64,000 nucleotides of DNA from CAVPFA01 sp963703655 (GTDB lineage: Bacteria > Actinomycetota > Acidimicrobiia > Acidimicrobiales > Bog-793): contig CAVPFA010000004.1 in NCBI GenBank assembly GCA_963703655.1, positions 620,001 to 684,000 on the forward strand. The letters are read 5' to 3'. Shown here piece after piece: positions 35,970-45,603 of the stretch. The notes under the pieces are model-generated. The model searched no databases. It was not told the origin of the DNA and worked only from the letters and a program-made list of their open reading frames with translations. The translations under genes were made by a program, and so were the position numbers. Position 1 is the first letter of the stretch. Each line of letters starts with the position of its first letter.

Positions 35970-36233
35970 ATGAACTCCATGTCCGATATTCCCGCTCGCG
36001 AGCTGCGCAACGACGTCAGTGCCGTACTCCGCCGAGTCGAGGCCGGCGAGCGTCTGCGGGTGACAGTGAGCGGCCGTCCCGTTGCCGAGCTCGTGCCTTT
36101 GCCGTCGCGGCCCGGGTCGATATCGTGGGACGCCCTGCTCCAGGGAAGCGATCGGTGGCGGGCTGACCCCGGGCTCGTCAGGGATCTCGGGGATCTGCTG
36201 CCCGGCACAACCGACGAGCTCCCGCTCCCATGA
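35970..36233 (+). CDS. vapB: Phd/YefM-type antitoxin (VapB)
   Basis: It has 87 residues from the ATG at 35970, directly after the operator. PARELRNDVSAVLRRVEAGER, VTVSGRPVAELVPL is the Phd/YefM DNA-binding fold. The C-terminus (WDALLQGSDRWRADPGLVRDL) is the toxin-binding tail. Its stop overlaps the toxin start by four bases (ATGA), so the two are co-translated. An in-frame start further upstream would run through the operator. Confidence 0.88.
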   Translation: MNSMSDIPARELRNDVSAVLRRVEAGERLRVTVSGRPVAELVPLPSRPGSISWDALLQGSDRWRADPGLVRDLGDLLPGTTDELPLP

Positions 36234-36640
36234 CTGCCCCTAGCGAAGGTGGCCGCGCCGAGCTGGCGCTTGCCGACACTTCGGTTTTCATCGCGGTCGA
36301 GCAGGAACGTCCGCTATCCGCCCAGCCACCCGAGCGCGTCTCCGTGTCGGTGATCACGATCGGTGAGCTCCGCCTCGGGGTCTTGGCAGCCGAGAATGGG
36401 CCAACACGAGCGCGACGCCTGGAGACCCTGTCCGCGGCAGAGGCACTCGATCCTTTGCCTGTCGACGCGCAGGTCGTCCACGCTTGGGCCACCTTGCGCC
36501 TCGCGCTGCGAGACGCGGGCAAGCGGATGCCGCTCAACGACTCGTGGATCGCCGCCACCGCGATCGCTCACGGCATACCGATGGCATCCCAGGACGGGGA
36601 CTATGACGACATCCCTGGGCTCGAGGTCATCCGAGTCTGA
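36230..36640 (+). CDS. vapC: PIN-domain ribonuclease toxin (VapC)
   Basis: It has 136 residues. The PIN acidic residues are in LADTSVFIAVEQ (first Asp), VITIGELRLGV (Glu), LNDSWIAATAIA (Asp) and SQDGDYDDIPGL (last Asp region). VapC toxins cut tRNA or rRNA with Mg2+ and are held inactive by the partner antitoxin encoded just upstream. It ends 34 bases before the ThDP enzyme. Confidence 0.9.
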   Translation: MTAPSEGGRAELALADTSVFIAVEQERPLSAQPPERVSVSVITIGELRLGVLAAENGPTRARRLETLSAAEALDPLPVDAQVVHAWATLRLALRDAGKRMPLNDSWIAATAIAHGIPMASQDGDYDDIPGLEVIRV

Positions 36641-36674
36641 ACACGAAGCTGACCCGCCTTAGAATGGGGGGCTG

Positions 36675-38333
36675 ATGGACGTCAAGACCGCGATCGCCGA
36701 GACGCTTCGCGACGAGGGCGTCAGCTTTGTGAGCTGCTTCCCCGAGAACATGTTGATCGACGCCTTCGTGGCGGCCGGCATCCGCCCGGTCGTGTGCCGG
36801 TCTGAGCGCGTGGTGCTGAACTTGGCCGACGGCTTCGCCCGCGTCGCCGGCCCCGGCCGCTTCGGTGTTGCGGTCATGCAGTACGGGCCGGGGATCGAGA
36901 ATGCCTATGCCGGCGTGGCGCAGGCTCACGCGGATTCTGTCCCCGTCCTTGTCCTTCCGGGCAGGCGCAGCCGGCTTCATTCCACCGCTTCGACTGACTT
37001 TGACGCCGTCGCCAACCTCCGAGGCGTCACGAAATGGGCGGCGGAGCTTGTGCTCCCCGAGCAGGTGCCGGCCGTGATGAGAAAGGCGATCAGCGCGCTG
37101 CGCAACGGACGGGGAGGTCCCGTCCTCGTCGAGGTGCCCGCTGAGATCGGCCACGCGGAGGTCGACGCGTCCCGGTCCGCCTACGTCTCCCCGAGCACGC
37201 ATCGGACGGCCCCCGATCCAGCAGACATCGAGCAGGCAGTCGACGTGCTGCTCGGTTCGCGTCGCCCCGTCATTCTCGCCAGCCAGGGGATCCACTGGTC
37301 ACAGGCGTGGGAGGAGCTGCTTGAGCTCGCCGAGCTGCTCGACGTGCCGGTGGTGACGACGGTGAACGGAAAGAGCGCCTTTCCGGAGGACCACGAGCTC
37401 GCGCTCGGGACCGCCGGCCTGTCGAGGACGGGGATGGTGGTCGACCACCTTGACGATGCCGACCTCGTCTTCGCCGTCGGGACGAGCCTTCGCGACTGGT
37501 GGATGTCGCCTCGAGTGCCGCGGGACGCCACGCTGATCCATGCCACGCTCGACGAGCGTGACTTGAACAAGGACTACCCGGCGCATCATGCCGTGTTCGG
37601 GGACTCGAAGCTCGTGCTCTCCTCGATGGCGACGGCGCTTAGGGAGCGGCTCGGCTCGACCTCGCCGGGTTTCAAGCCCCGCCGCGAGTCGATCCGCCGT
37701 TCCAAGCTTGCATGGCTGGCCCGGTGGGAGCCCAAGCTCACTTCCGACGAGGTTCCCCTCAATCCCTACCGCGTCATCGCGGAGCTGGGTCGTCGCCTGG
37801 ACCCGGCGACAACGCTCGCGACCCACGATTCCGGCAACCCCCGCGAGCAGGCCACCGCTTTCATCGAGTCCCGGCCCCGCTCCTATGTGGGCTGGGGTAA
37901 CTCCACCCAGCTCGGCTACTCACTCGGACTGGCCATGGGCCTCAAGTTGGCCCAGCCGGAACGCGACGTCTTCAACGTGATGGGCGATGCCGCCTTTGGC
38001 ATGACAGGCCTCGATCTCGAGACCGCCGTCCGCAACGAGATCGGGATCGTCACGGTCCTGCTCAACAATTCGGCGATGGGCAACTACAACAAGTACATGC
38101 CCCTTGCGATCGAGCGATTTCGGTCGGACCGGTTGGGCGGCGACTACGCAGACCTGGCTCGCTCCCTCGGAGCCTTCGGGGCACGTGTGACGCACCCGGG
38201 CGAGCTCGACGCGGCGTTCGCCGGCGCCATCGAGAGCGCACGTGAGGGACGCCCGGCGTTGCTCGAGTTCATCACGCGCGAGGAGCCGGCCATCTCCGGA
38301 GACGAGCCACGAGAAGCAGCCGGCGCCGGCTAG
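36675..38333 (+). CDS. Thiamine-diphosphate-dependent enzyme (acetolactate synthase / benzoylformate decarboxylase group)
   Basis: It has 552 residues with a GGGGGG ribosome site near the ATG. The PYR domain has the ThDP-activating Glu44 in CRSERVVLNLADGFAR. The central domain is ILASQGIHWSQAW...VTTVNGKSAFPEDH. The PP domain has HDSGNPREQ, then NVMGDAAFGM...LLNNSAMG, the GD(x)n NN ThDP/Mg motif, near residues 435-463. The family decarboxylates or ligates 2-oxo acids. The exact reaction is unknown; the absence of an obvious FAD-type signature makes a decarboxylase or lyase as likely as a synthase. The 3' end abuts an IS256 remnant, so the last residues (EPREAAGAG) may come from the insertion. 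Confidence 0.85.
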   Translation: MDVKTAIAETLRDEGVSFVSCFPENMLIDAFVAAGIRPVVCRSERVVLNLADGFARVAGPGRFGVAVMQYGPGIENAYAGVAQAHADSVPVLVLPGRRSRLHSTASTDFDAVANLRGVTKWAAELVLPEQVPAVMRKAISALRNGRGGPVLVEVPAEIGHAEVDASRSAYVSPSTHRTAPDPADIEQAVDVLLGSRRPVILASQGIHWSQAWEELLELAELLDVPVVTTVNGKSAFPEDHELALGTAGLSRTGMVVDHLDDADLVFAVGTSLRDWWMSPRVPRDATLIHATLDERDLNKDYPAHHAVFGDSKLVLSSMATALRERLGSTSPGFKPRRESIRRSKLAWLARWEPKLTSDEVPLNPYRVIAELGRRLDPATTLATHDSGNPREQATAFIESRPRSYVGWGNSTQLGYSLGLAMGLKLAQPERDVFNVMGDAAFGMTGLDLETAVRNEIGIVTVLLNNSAMGNYNKYMPLAIERFRSDRLGGDYADLARSLGAFGARVTHPGELDAAFAGAIESAREGRPALLEFITREEPAISGDEPREAAGAG

Positions 38334-38344
38334 CCCCTCTCCCC

Positions 38345-38813
38345 AAGTCCGTCCAGCCGCTGCCGAAGAAGATGCTGGCCGAGGTACGAGACGCCGACGA
38401 CCGGGACCGTGGCCGCAAGGCGGCAAGCGCGTCGATGCCGAGTTTCGCGCCAAGTGGCCAATGGCTGCCGCCAAGCTTGCCGACGACCTCGAGACACCGC
38501 TCACCTTCTACGACTTCCCCGCGGAGCACTGGGTGCACCTGAAGACCTCGAACCCGACGATCGAGTCGACGTTCTCGACTGTGCGCCTGAGAACCAACGT
38601 GACGAGGGGCCCGGGCTCAAGGGCTGCTGGTCTCGCCATGGCCCTCAAGCTCGTCGAGGCCGCACAAGCACGGTGGCGCTCCATCAACGGTGCGCACCTC
38701 GTTGCCCTCGCGCGCGCCGGTGCAGTCTTCAACGCCGGCAAGGAGGCACCAGCGAGACCACCGCGCGTCGTGGGAGCATGCGCACGGCGGAGGACAACAA
38801 GGGCGACCCGTAG
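38345..38813 (+). pseudogene. Truncated IS256-family transposase (second, older copy)
   Basis: Frame pieces read PKSVQPLPKKMLAEVRDAD, TPLTFYDFPAEHWVHLKTSN and ESTFSTVRLRTNVTRGPGS, then LALARAGAVFN. All match the C-terminal half of the complete transposase at 18975-22409 at roughly 70-80% by eye. The N-terminal half and left end are missing, and at least three frame changes occur, so this is a relic. It starts within 15 bases of the ThDP gene stop. Confidence 0.85.
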
Positions 38814-39008
38814 ATGGACGGCGTCCTGAACGAGCGGAGCCAGAGATCAAGCCTCTTCGGGGATCCTGCGAGCGTCGCGGCGTTCACGATCTGGTTCCGA
38901 GAACTCGCTGGGACGCCTCCGCTCGGCCCTGTGCCCGTGGAGGACCGAGAGCCATTCTTCATTCCGCGGACAACGACCGTCGAGGAGGCGATTGCCCAGA
39001 TCACATAA
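38814..39008 (+). CDS. Small unrecognised protein between IS256 remnant and its right end
   Basis: It has 64 residues from an ATG that directly follows a TAG at 38811, the likely end of the relic transposase. The sequence (SSLFGDPASVAAFTIWFREL, PVEDREPFFIPRTTTVEEAI) looks like a folded protein, but I do not recognise it. The complete IS256 copy at 18860-22448 has no such gene. It may be a passenger of this IS lineage or a captured fragment. Confidence 0.4.
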   Translation: MDGVLNERSQRSSLFGDPASVAAFTIWFRELAGTPPLGPVPVEDREPFFIPRTTTVEEAIAQIT

Positions 39009-39026
39009 AGAATGACGCGCGCCCCT

Positions 39027-39053
39027 GATCCACAACTATTGACAATTCCTGGT
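39027..39053. repeat. Right-end inverted-repeat remnant of an IS256-family element
   Basis: GATCCACAACTATTGACAATTCC closely matches the right end of the complete element (TATCCACAACTCTTGACGATTCC at 22424-22446). It marks where the older copy ended. No left end is found. Confidence 0.75.
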
Positions 39054-39204
39054 CAACGGCGATGAGTTGCTCGTTGGCATGTAGAAGATCCGACGAGCAG
39101 CCGCGCATCCCGCCTGTGGGGTAATCGCGAGGACAAGGACAGGATGCGGGTAGTCATCAGAGATCTGCCGGCGTTCAACCCACGCGTCCGACTCGTTAGT
39201 CTTG

Positions 39205-39727
39205 TCTAGTCCAAGCGCCGCTTCTCGTGCCCTGATCCGGTTTGCCCGCAGCGCACCTTCACCGAAGGCTCGGACGAGCTCCCAGATCGCCGCTTGCTGT
39301 CTGCGCGTGCCGGACGCGAGTGAACGCTCGCCGTCGGCCAAGAGGCGCACTCGGTCGCGTCGCTCGCACGGTGGCTCGGCGCTTCCTGGGCGACAGTCAT
39401 GTTCGACAACACGGCGTTCTTGAGAGCCAACGCCGAGCACCCGGCGATGTACGTCACGGGCCTGTCGTTCTCGGGCGACGGGTGCTCATCGAGATGATCG
39501 AGGGAAACCGGGCGATTGACGTCTCACGGTGGCTCTCGAGCAAGGATGAGGCCTTCTTAGCCGGCATCGTGACCGTCGCCTGTGACCTGCACGGTGGCTA
39601 CCGCTCCGGGCGGCATCCCAATTTAAGTCGACGGAGTCTTATCCGGCGACAGGCGCAGGCGACATCGGCACCCCTCGAGCCGGACCTTCGCGTCGCGGTG
39701 CCCATCGGTGGCTCCAGATCCCTTTAG
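39205..39727 (+). pseudogene. ISL3-family transposase relic
   Basis: One frame reads KRRFSCPDPVCPQRTFTEGS, like the N-terminal zinc-finger of ISL3 transposases, and later ARWLGASWATVMFDNTAF. A second frame then gives VLIEMIEGNRAIDVSRWLSS and FLAGIVTVACDLHGGYRSG, like the start of the DDE core. Several shifts and a 3' truncation show decay. The rest to 39739 has no clear content. Confidence 0.55.
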
Positions 39728-39739
39728 TAATCTAGCGCT

Positions 39740-41578
39740 GTGCTCGCGGTCCACGGCCCGGCTGACGAGTCGACCTCGGTCACGTGGCCGCTAGGGCGGC
39801 GGCGTTGGCCCCTCGTGGCCGAGGGTGGCGCTATCGCGCTTTCGCCGCTCGCCGCCATCTTTGTGTTGAGGATCCGGCTTATGGCGCCGATTTTCGCGCC
39901 CGACCCCAGCATGCACACGATCTACATTGTCGATCCCCGCGAGATGTTCACGCGCTACACGGCCGCGTTTGCCTCGACGGCGCGACTGCGCGAGAGCGGC
40001 TCGGCAGGCTTCCTCGTGCTCGCCCGTCTCGTCTACCTCGCGTTCGGCGCCGTGCCCGGCTTCTTCGTGACGCGATACCTCCTCGCTCTCGTTGCCGTCG
40101 TGCCCGCCTACCTGCTGCTACGGCGCCTCTACGGAATCCCCGCCGGCGCCCTGGCGGTCATCGTCTTGCTCAGCTCCCCGGTCATCATCACCGCGTGGGG
40201 TACCGACTATCCGGACTCGGCGGTCGTCTCCTACGTCGTCGGAGCCGTGGCCTGCCTCGCGATGCCGTGTCGGGACCGTTGGCGTCCGGCCTGGCTCGCG
40301 CTCGCAGGCCTCCTGTTGACGCTGGCCGCTTGGTCCCATGGCATGGGGATAGTGCTTGGCGTGGCCACGATCGCCGCTTACGGTGCGGTTCGGCTTGGGA
40401 GGGCCCGGGAGCATCTCGTTCGAGACGGCGCGCTCTTGCTCGGTGTCGCCGTGTCGTCGACCTTCCTCCTCATGGTCGCTTCCGCGCTCGTGCTCGGACA
40501 ATTCGACTTCATTCGACCGACGCTTGCCGGCGCGGCCTATCTGAATCAGCCGTCACAGATAGTGCTGAATCACTCCTCCAACTGGCGATGGGTTCTGTAT
40601 TTGTCGTATCTGTGGGTCCCCCCTTCGGTGATCGCCGCGTTCGGAGTGACCTTCGCACGGAAGCTGCGCTCGATCCCGACGCCCCAGCTGTTCGTCGGCC
40701 TCGCGTGCAGTGCCCAACTCGTCCTCTGCACCTACCTACAGTTCTTCAACCACGTCCAGACCCTTGAGATCCACTATTTCTCCTCCACTCTCTGGGGAGT
40801 GATCTACCTCACCCTCGCCGTGACACTCGCGGAACTCAGTCGACCGCTGTTGGTTCGGCCCCGGGCGCGTTGGCTTCCGGGCGCCGTCCTCTTTACAGTC
40901 CCGCTCGCGTACGAGACATACCCACACGTACCCGCGTTCGGATGGTTGCCGGCTGGCGTGGCCTTGGCGGCAATCCCGGTCGTCATGACCGGGATGATGC
41001 GGCTCGACAGCCGAGGACGTCCGGCGCCCTGGGCTCCTCGAGCCTGGCTGGGCTTCGCAGTGGCGACGACTGTGGTCGCGATGGCGGGGTCGCTGCTCGT
41101 CCTCACGGTCGCGCCAAGCCCTCCGGTCCCACCCCTTCCGGGGCTCACAAACGAGAACCCGCCCCCCGAGTACGCCAGCGCCCTCGGAGGTGACGCCAGC
41201 CTCTTGATTGACTGGTACCAGATCACCGCCGACGTCCCGTCGTTCGTCGGCAACGCCACCTACCGAGGCGAGCAATTGTTGATGTGGTTCCCCTGGGACC
41301 AGCTCGGGTCGCTCGTCGAGCCGTACGGCATGTACCACGCTGCCTTCGATTCACTTTCGACGGGTTTCCCGGTTCTTACCGGCGCGGACGCAACGATCCT
41401 CGCGAACAGGCGTCCAGCAGAGCTGCTGCTTCTCAGCACCACGGGCGATCAGTTCGGGACCGCTTTCGCTGCCCTCGCTCCCTACCGCCCGGTCCTCGTA
41501 CGCACGACCGTGATGCGCCAGGGTCCGGCGGTGCTGCATGCGTGGCTGATCCTCCTCTTCGTCTTCCTGGCAAAGTGA
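39740..41578 (+). CDS. Polytopic membrane protein, probable GT-C-type glycosyltransferase
   Basis: It has 612 residues from a GTG with a weak ribosome site. An extracytoplasmic loop after the first helix (PDPSMHTIYIVDPREMFTRYTAAF) is followed by 10-12 membrane helices (residues ~50-470) and a C-terminal soluble part (YASALGGDASLLIDWYQITAD). A last hydrophobic segment, HAWLILLFVFLAK, ends the protein. The layout resembles ArnT/PMT-type enzymes that use polyprenyl-phosphate sugars, but no specific family is certain. It lies alone between an ISL3 relic and a gene remnant. Confidence 0.7.
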   Translation: MLAVHGPADESTSVTWPLGRRRWPLVAEGGAIALSPLAAIFVLRIRLMAPIFAPDPSMHTIYIVDPREMFTRYTAAFASTARLRESGSAGFLVLARLVYLAFGAVPGFFVTRYLLALVAVVPAYLLLRRLYGIPAGALAVIVLLSSPVIITAWGTDYPDSAVVSYVVGAVACLAMPCRDRWRPAWLALAGLLLTLAAWSHGMGIVLGVATIAAYGAVRLGRAREHLVRDGALLLGVAVSSTFLLMVASALVLGQFDFIRPTLAGAAYLNQPSQIVLNHSSNWRWVLYLSYLWVPPSVIAAFGVTFARKLRSIPTPQLFVGLACSAQLVLCTYLQFFNHVQTLEIHYFSSTLWGVIYLTLAVTLAELSRPLLVRPRARWLPGAVLFTVPLAYETYPHVPAFGWLPAGVALAAIPVVMTGMMRLDSRGRPAPWAPRAWLGFAVATTVVAMAGSLLVLTVAPSPPVPPLPGLTNENPPPEYASALGGDASLLIDWYQITADVPSFVGNATYRGEQLLMWFPWDQLGSLVEPYGMYHAAFDSLSTGFPVLTGADATILANRRPAELLLLSTTGDQFGTAFAALAPYRPVLVRTTVMRQGPAVLHAWLILLFVFLAK

Positions 41579-41867
41579 CCGCGGACTTGAGATGGTGTTT
41601 CGGGCAACACTCTTAGTCGGACCCGCCACCAGCGGCCTCGTCGAGGTAGCCCTGGCGCCTGGCCGCGTCCCGCGCCATGAACTCCTTGACGTTCGCCCCC
41701 GACCCCCCACGCTCATCGGGGAACACCGCGAGCGCCAAGGCGAGCAGGAGGTCGTCGTGAGCTCTCTCGCTCCCTGCTTAGTTTCGCTCCAACTTGACGA
41801 TGATCTCGCGTCAGCAATACCTCGGCGGCAATCCCGGCCGGATCTTGCATGGGCTCTGAGACGCCGA
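41579..41867. other. Intergenic, nothing recognised
   Basis: No gene, repeat or hairpin could be supported here. It is bounded on the right by the remnant of a membrane-protein gene, so it probably is decayed coding sequence. Confidence 0.4.
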
Positions 41868-42114
41868 TCTTGTGGATCGTGGTGAATTATTGGCTCTTCG
41901 CGTCCAATCCTCTGTGTCCCGGACTCATCGACGCTGTAGGAAGTTCATCGTCGAGGAAGGCAGGTCACCGCCAGATACTCAACCATTTCCCAGCCCTTTC
42001 GTCGCGGTGTGGCGGTCCGTTCTAGCTCAGGCTGACTATGTGCTTATGTCTCTGCCCTACAGCGACTACATTCCTTGGACCAAGTCGATGATCGTAAGCT
42101 TCGCGGCGACCTAA
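41868..42114 (+). pseudogene. C-terminal remnant of a membrane protein related to 42621-44471
   Basis: One frame reads WIVVNYWLFASNPLCPGLIDAVG, comparable to DQVSYLIDSNRF...NCPSMVDWYG in the intact protein downstream. After one shift, another frame reads FVAVWRSVLAQADYVLMSLP, matching LVATWAAWLARADYVVLFSP, and stops at 42114. A paralogous gene stood here and lost its membrane part. The TPR tail of the intact protein is absent. Confidence 0.55.
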
Positions 42115-42620
42115 GTCACGTACACGACGAACTCTGATCCCTCTGATCCGAGGCACCTGCGGCCGCATACGTATACGAGCATGTCCCGAAATGATCGGGG
42201 CATGTCTTGTCAAACCGGAGACCCGTGAATTCGACACTCGGCCGAGTGGATCGTCCCGCCGTGGTGATCTGAGACGAGAGTAGGGTTCGGAGCCATCAGC
42301 GCGCGGAACTCAATAACCGTTGACAGTGACCTTCGACTGCGAAACGAGAGGCGCCCTCACAACGGGAGACGGGAACAGCTGTGCAGAACGGCCGCTCTCG
42401 CTTCGTGCGGTGACGGCCGGGAGACCTACCGCGATGATTCCTGCCGCAGGATACCGTCTGTGGCGGCTACGGACGGGTCCTCCCACCGAACCACGGACGT
42501 GCGCGGCTGTCGGGCGGTGGCTCACTTTGGCCTACTCGAAACAGGCCCGGCTGGCGCGCCGGAATAGTGTCGGGGTCATGTCCTGCTGTCATGTACCTTC
42601 TCCAAAGGGATGACGCATCC
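42115..42620. other. Intergenic 506 bp, presumed promoter of 42621
   Basis: No supported gene on either strand and no clear repeat. In-frame starts upstream of 42621 (ATG 42567 or 42591) lack better ribosome sites. The region probably mixes decayed sequence with the promoter of the next gene. Confidence 0.35.
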
Positions 42621-44471
42621 ATGAGCTACCTCGTGCGGCAACTTCGTACTCATTGGCCGGCACTACTGGCGGCCTTGATAAGTCTGGGCCTTTCGTGTTA
42701 CGCCCTTTCGCTGCCGAATGTTCTCACTGGTGTGCACGGATTCAACGGCCCTGGTTATGACGACGGCGTCTACCTCGGTGCAGCCATCAATTTTGTCCAC
42801 GGATCTCTGCCCTATCGTGACTTTGTGCTCGTACAACCACCCGGAATCGTCTTGATCATGTCGCCTTTGGCGCTCCTCGGCCACCTGATCGGCGATCGGG
42901 GAGCTCTTGTGCTCGCGCGGTGCGCGACTGCTTTCGTCGCGGCGATTAACGCCGGACTCATCGCGATGATCCTTCGGCATCGCGGAAAGCTCGCGATGCT
43001 CTTCGGGGCTGTTGCGTTCGCGATCTTCCCGCTCTCGGTGACCGCCGACCACACTCTCATGCTTGAGCCGTATCTCATCTTTTTCTGTCTGTTGGGCCTA
43101 TTGATAGGGTTCGACGGGGGTGAGATCGCTCCTGCAAATCGTCTCTTCTTTGCCGGTTTATGCTTCGGCATTGGAAGCACGGTGAAGATCTGGGCGATCT
43201 TCCCGGCAGCGGTGTTCATGGTCCTACTCATCGTGAGCGCCAAGCAGGCCCTGAAGCGCTTTCTGCAAGGTCTTGCAGTGGGATTCCTGGTTCTCGTCGC
43301 GCCATTTTTGATCGCCTCACCCGGTTCACTCGTTGGCGACGTGTTCCTCGCACAGCAGGGACGCATCTCCCTGCTCAACCTCGGAGCCGGTATCGGCGGA
43401 AAGCTCCTCGATATCACAGGACTCGCCGGCTTTGGTTCCCTGACGCCGCCCCAATACGTCGGTGTGCTTGTCACCGTCGCTGGAACGGTCGGTGCGGCAT
43501 ACCTCTTTCGAGTGAGCTGGCCTCAGACATCGCGCTTTGACAGGTTCGTCCTCTTGGCGACCCCGGTCGTCTTAATAGGGATGCTCTCGAGCTCGCTCTT
43601 TTCTCGACACTACGCATGCTTCCCTGCTGCATTCATTGCGCTTCTGGTCGGCATCTGTCTCGACCAGGCTGTGATTAAGGTTGGCGAGAGATTTCGACGT
43701 ACATCGCGCTCAAGTTGGCAGACGATCGGGTTTGGCCCACGGATTGTAGCGGTGGGCATCGGACTGTGCTTGCTCTCGCTCGTTGTACACTCCAACACAC
43801 AATACGCCGACTCGTATCTCGCGTCGTCATCGGACAATGGATCGACACTGGCGGCGGTCATACCTCCTGGCTCTTGTGTGATCTCCGATCAGGTCAGCTA
43901 CCTCATTGATTCGAATCGGTTTACACCGTCGGAATCGAACTGTCCGTCGATGGTTGATTGGTATGGCACGTGGTTGGTGGACGATCCTGGCAACCTACCC
44001 CCAACAAGTGTCTATAGCGGTTCACTCGTTGCGACCTGGGCAGCGTGGCTCGCTCGAGCGGATTACGTCGTTTTGTTCTCACCCGAGAGCGACGCATATC
44101 CACGTACTCCAGAAATATCGGCTTTGTTCGCTCGCAATTATCGGCTCGTCTACGCTGCACCGGGGACGTACACCTACTGTGATCTAGGACGTCGAAGCTC
44201 GTCAGCGGCAGACGCCCGAGCGGCATTGACGGCGGGGATTGCCGAGGAGAACCGGCAAGACCTGTCGACGGCGGCGGCGGACTACGAGATGTCACTTGCA
44301 CTTGAGCCATGCGCTGCGGCACCGATGTTCGACCTGGGAACCGTCAACCAAACGCGCGGCAACACGGACGCCGCCATAGCCCTCTACCAGGAGGTTCTTG
44401 CGATCTATCCGGGCTATCGACCAGCGGCGACAAATCTCTCGAGTCTTGAATCTAGCCAGCCCTCAGCTTGA
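42621..44471 (+). CDS. Polytopic GT-C-type membrane protein with C-terminal TPR domain
   Basis: It has 616 residues from the ATG at 42621 (AAAGGGA 11 bases upstream). The first loop, GPGYDDGVYLGAAINFVHG, then LPYRDFVLVQPPG, carries an acidic pair in the place used by GT39/ArnT-type enzymes. About 10 helices follow, and a soluble region (SGSLVATWAAWLARADYV, YAAPGTYTYCDLG). The last ~85 residues are TPR-like (LTAGIAEENRQDLSTAAADY, APMFDLGTVNQTRGNTDAAI). These closely resemble the free-standing TPR lipoprotein at 3898-4500, so the TPR part probably scaffolds partner proteins at the outer face. Confidence 0.75.
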   Translation: MSYLVRQLRTHWPALLAALISLGLSCYALSLPNVLTGVHGFNGPGYDDGVYLGAAINFVHGSLPYRDFVLVQPPGIVLIMSPLALLGHLIGDRGALVLARCATAFVAAINAGLIAMILRHRGKLAMLFGAVAFAIFPLSVTADHTLMLEPYLIFFCLLGLLIGFDGGEIAPANRLFFAGLCFGIGSTVKIWAIFPAAVFMVLLIVSAKQALKRFLQGLAVGFLVLVAPFLIASPGSLVGDVFLAQQGRISLLNLGAGIGGKLLDITGLAGFGSLTPPQYVGVLVTVAGTVGAAYLFRVSWPQTSRFDRFVLLATPVVLIGMLSSSLFSRHYACFPAAFIALLVGICLDQAVIKVGERFRRTSRSSWQTIGFGPRIVAVGIGLCLLSLVVHSNTQYADSYLASSSDNGSTLAAVIPPGSCVISDQVSYLIDSNRFTPSESNCPSMVDWYGTWLVDDPGNLPPTSVYSGSLVATWAAWLARADYVVLFSPESDAYPRTPEISALFARNYRLVYAAPGTYTYCDLGRRSSSAADARAALTAGIAEENRQDLSTAAADYEMSLALEPCAAAPMFDLGTVNQTRGNTDAAIALYQEVLAIYPGYRPAATNLSSLESSQPSA

Positions 44472-44754
44472 TGACTCAATCCGACGCGCTTGAAGGCACG
44501 TATTGCGGCAAGTCCTGTGCGCCGAGTGGCTGGCTTGAAATGAGAGACTGCGTCCAGGGGACGCTACGGCTGTCACCTCGCGCACAGGTGGCTCCATTCA
44601 ACCCACGTAGTCGTTTCAGGTCGGGCTTCGCAGGATCGGACGACCACTTGGTCAGGTTCCACTCCTGCGAGAGGCTAGGGTCTCCGTTTGCACTGGCGTC
44701 ACTGTAGTAACCGACGGCCATACACTTTTTTGTGGCTGCACAGGAGGACAGTCC

Positions 44755-45571
44755 TCAGCCGACCACACCCGTCGGGTAGCGCTCGAGCAGCTGCCAATCG
44801 TGATGGAGCAGGACGATGTCTGCGTTGGCAGCCATCCAGTCGAAGCCCGCCATGACCGCGTTGACGTCGAAGAAGATGCCGCTCGGCCAGTTGAGCTCCA
44901 GGTTCATGTAGAACGGCACACGGTCGCCCGGCAGGCACACCCGTCCGGCGTCGGTCTCGACCACGACGATCTGGGTACCGGGACTGTGGCCGCCGAGGTG
45001 ATGCACCGTGACCCCGTTGGCTAGCTTCACGTCGCCGTCGGGCAGCTCCAGCCGGTCACGTACGTCGAGCACGTTGGAGGCGAACTCCGGGTACTAGTAC
45101 GGCGCCCGCCGCGGCGCGTGGATGGCGAGCGGGAACTCGGATCGCTGGATGAAGAACGTCGTGTCCGTGAACGCCACGTTGTTGCCGATGTGGTCGAAGT
45201 GACAGCACGTGTTCACCACGATGTCGACGTCGCCCGGCTTCAGCCCTGCCCACGCAAGCTGAGCCTCCACGGTCCACTCGGCAGGGTGCCTGGTCCAGAT
45301 CGAGTTGCGAGTCAGGACGGCGTCGGTCTCGGGCGGTCCCGCGAGCAGCCCGTGTCGACGACGATCTTGAGGTCGCCGCCCTCGATCAGCCAGATCGTCA
45401 GCGGCGACCGAAGCCCTGCCCTCGGACGTGTCACCGAAGGCGAGGTTCTCCTCCCACCCGAGGGGCCAGCGCGGCGTCGTTCTCCGATAGATCGATGCCG
45501 AACAGCGCGTGGGGAGCAGACGCCGGGCCCGCCTCGTCGCCGACCGGGAGAAACCGGACCGTCAATCCCAT
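44755..45571 (-). pseudogene. Metallo-beta-lactamase-fold hydrolase (lactonase-like), broken
   Basis: Reading from the ATG at 45571 (MGLTVRFLPVGDEAG), the fragments are EENLAFGDTSEGRASVAADD, then IWLIEGGDLKIVVDTG in another frame. VEAQLAWAGLKPGDVDIVVN-TCCHFDHIGNN, FFIQRSEFPLAIHAP follow, then an in-frame TAG at 45094 and VLDVRDRLELPDGDV...HHLGGHSPGTQIVVV to 44755. The fold is that of AHL-lactonase-like enzymes. The metal motif is CCHFDH where the usual pattern is HxHxDH, so the first His is lost too. With two shifts, a stop and a changed ligand it is probably dead. Confidence 0.7.
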
Positions 45572-45603
45572 GTCGGTCCCCCGCTTTCCATCACGCGAAA
45601 GGT

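Noticed and set aside
39036..39440. 134-codon minus-strand frame
   Set aside because: It is opposite the ISL3 relic, whose zinc-finger and DDE-like words on the plus strand explain the sequence better.
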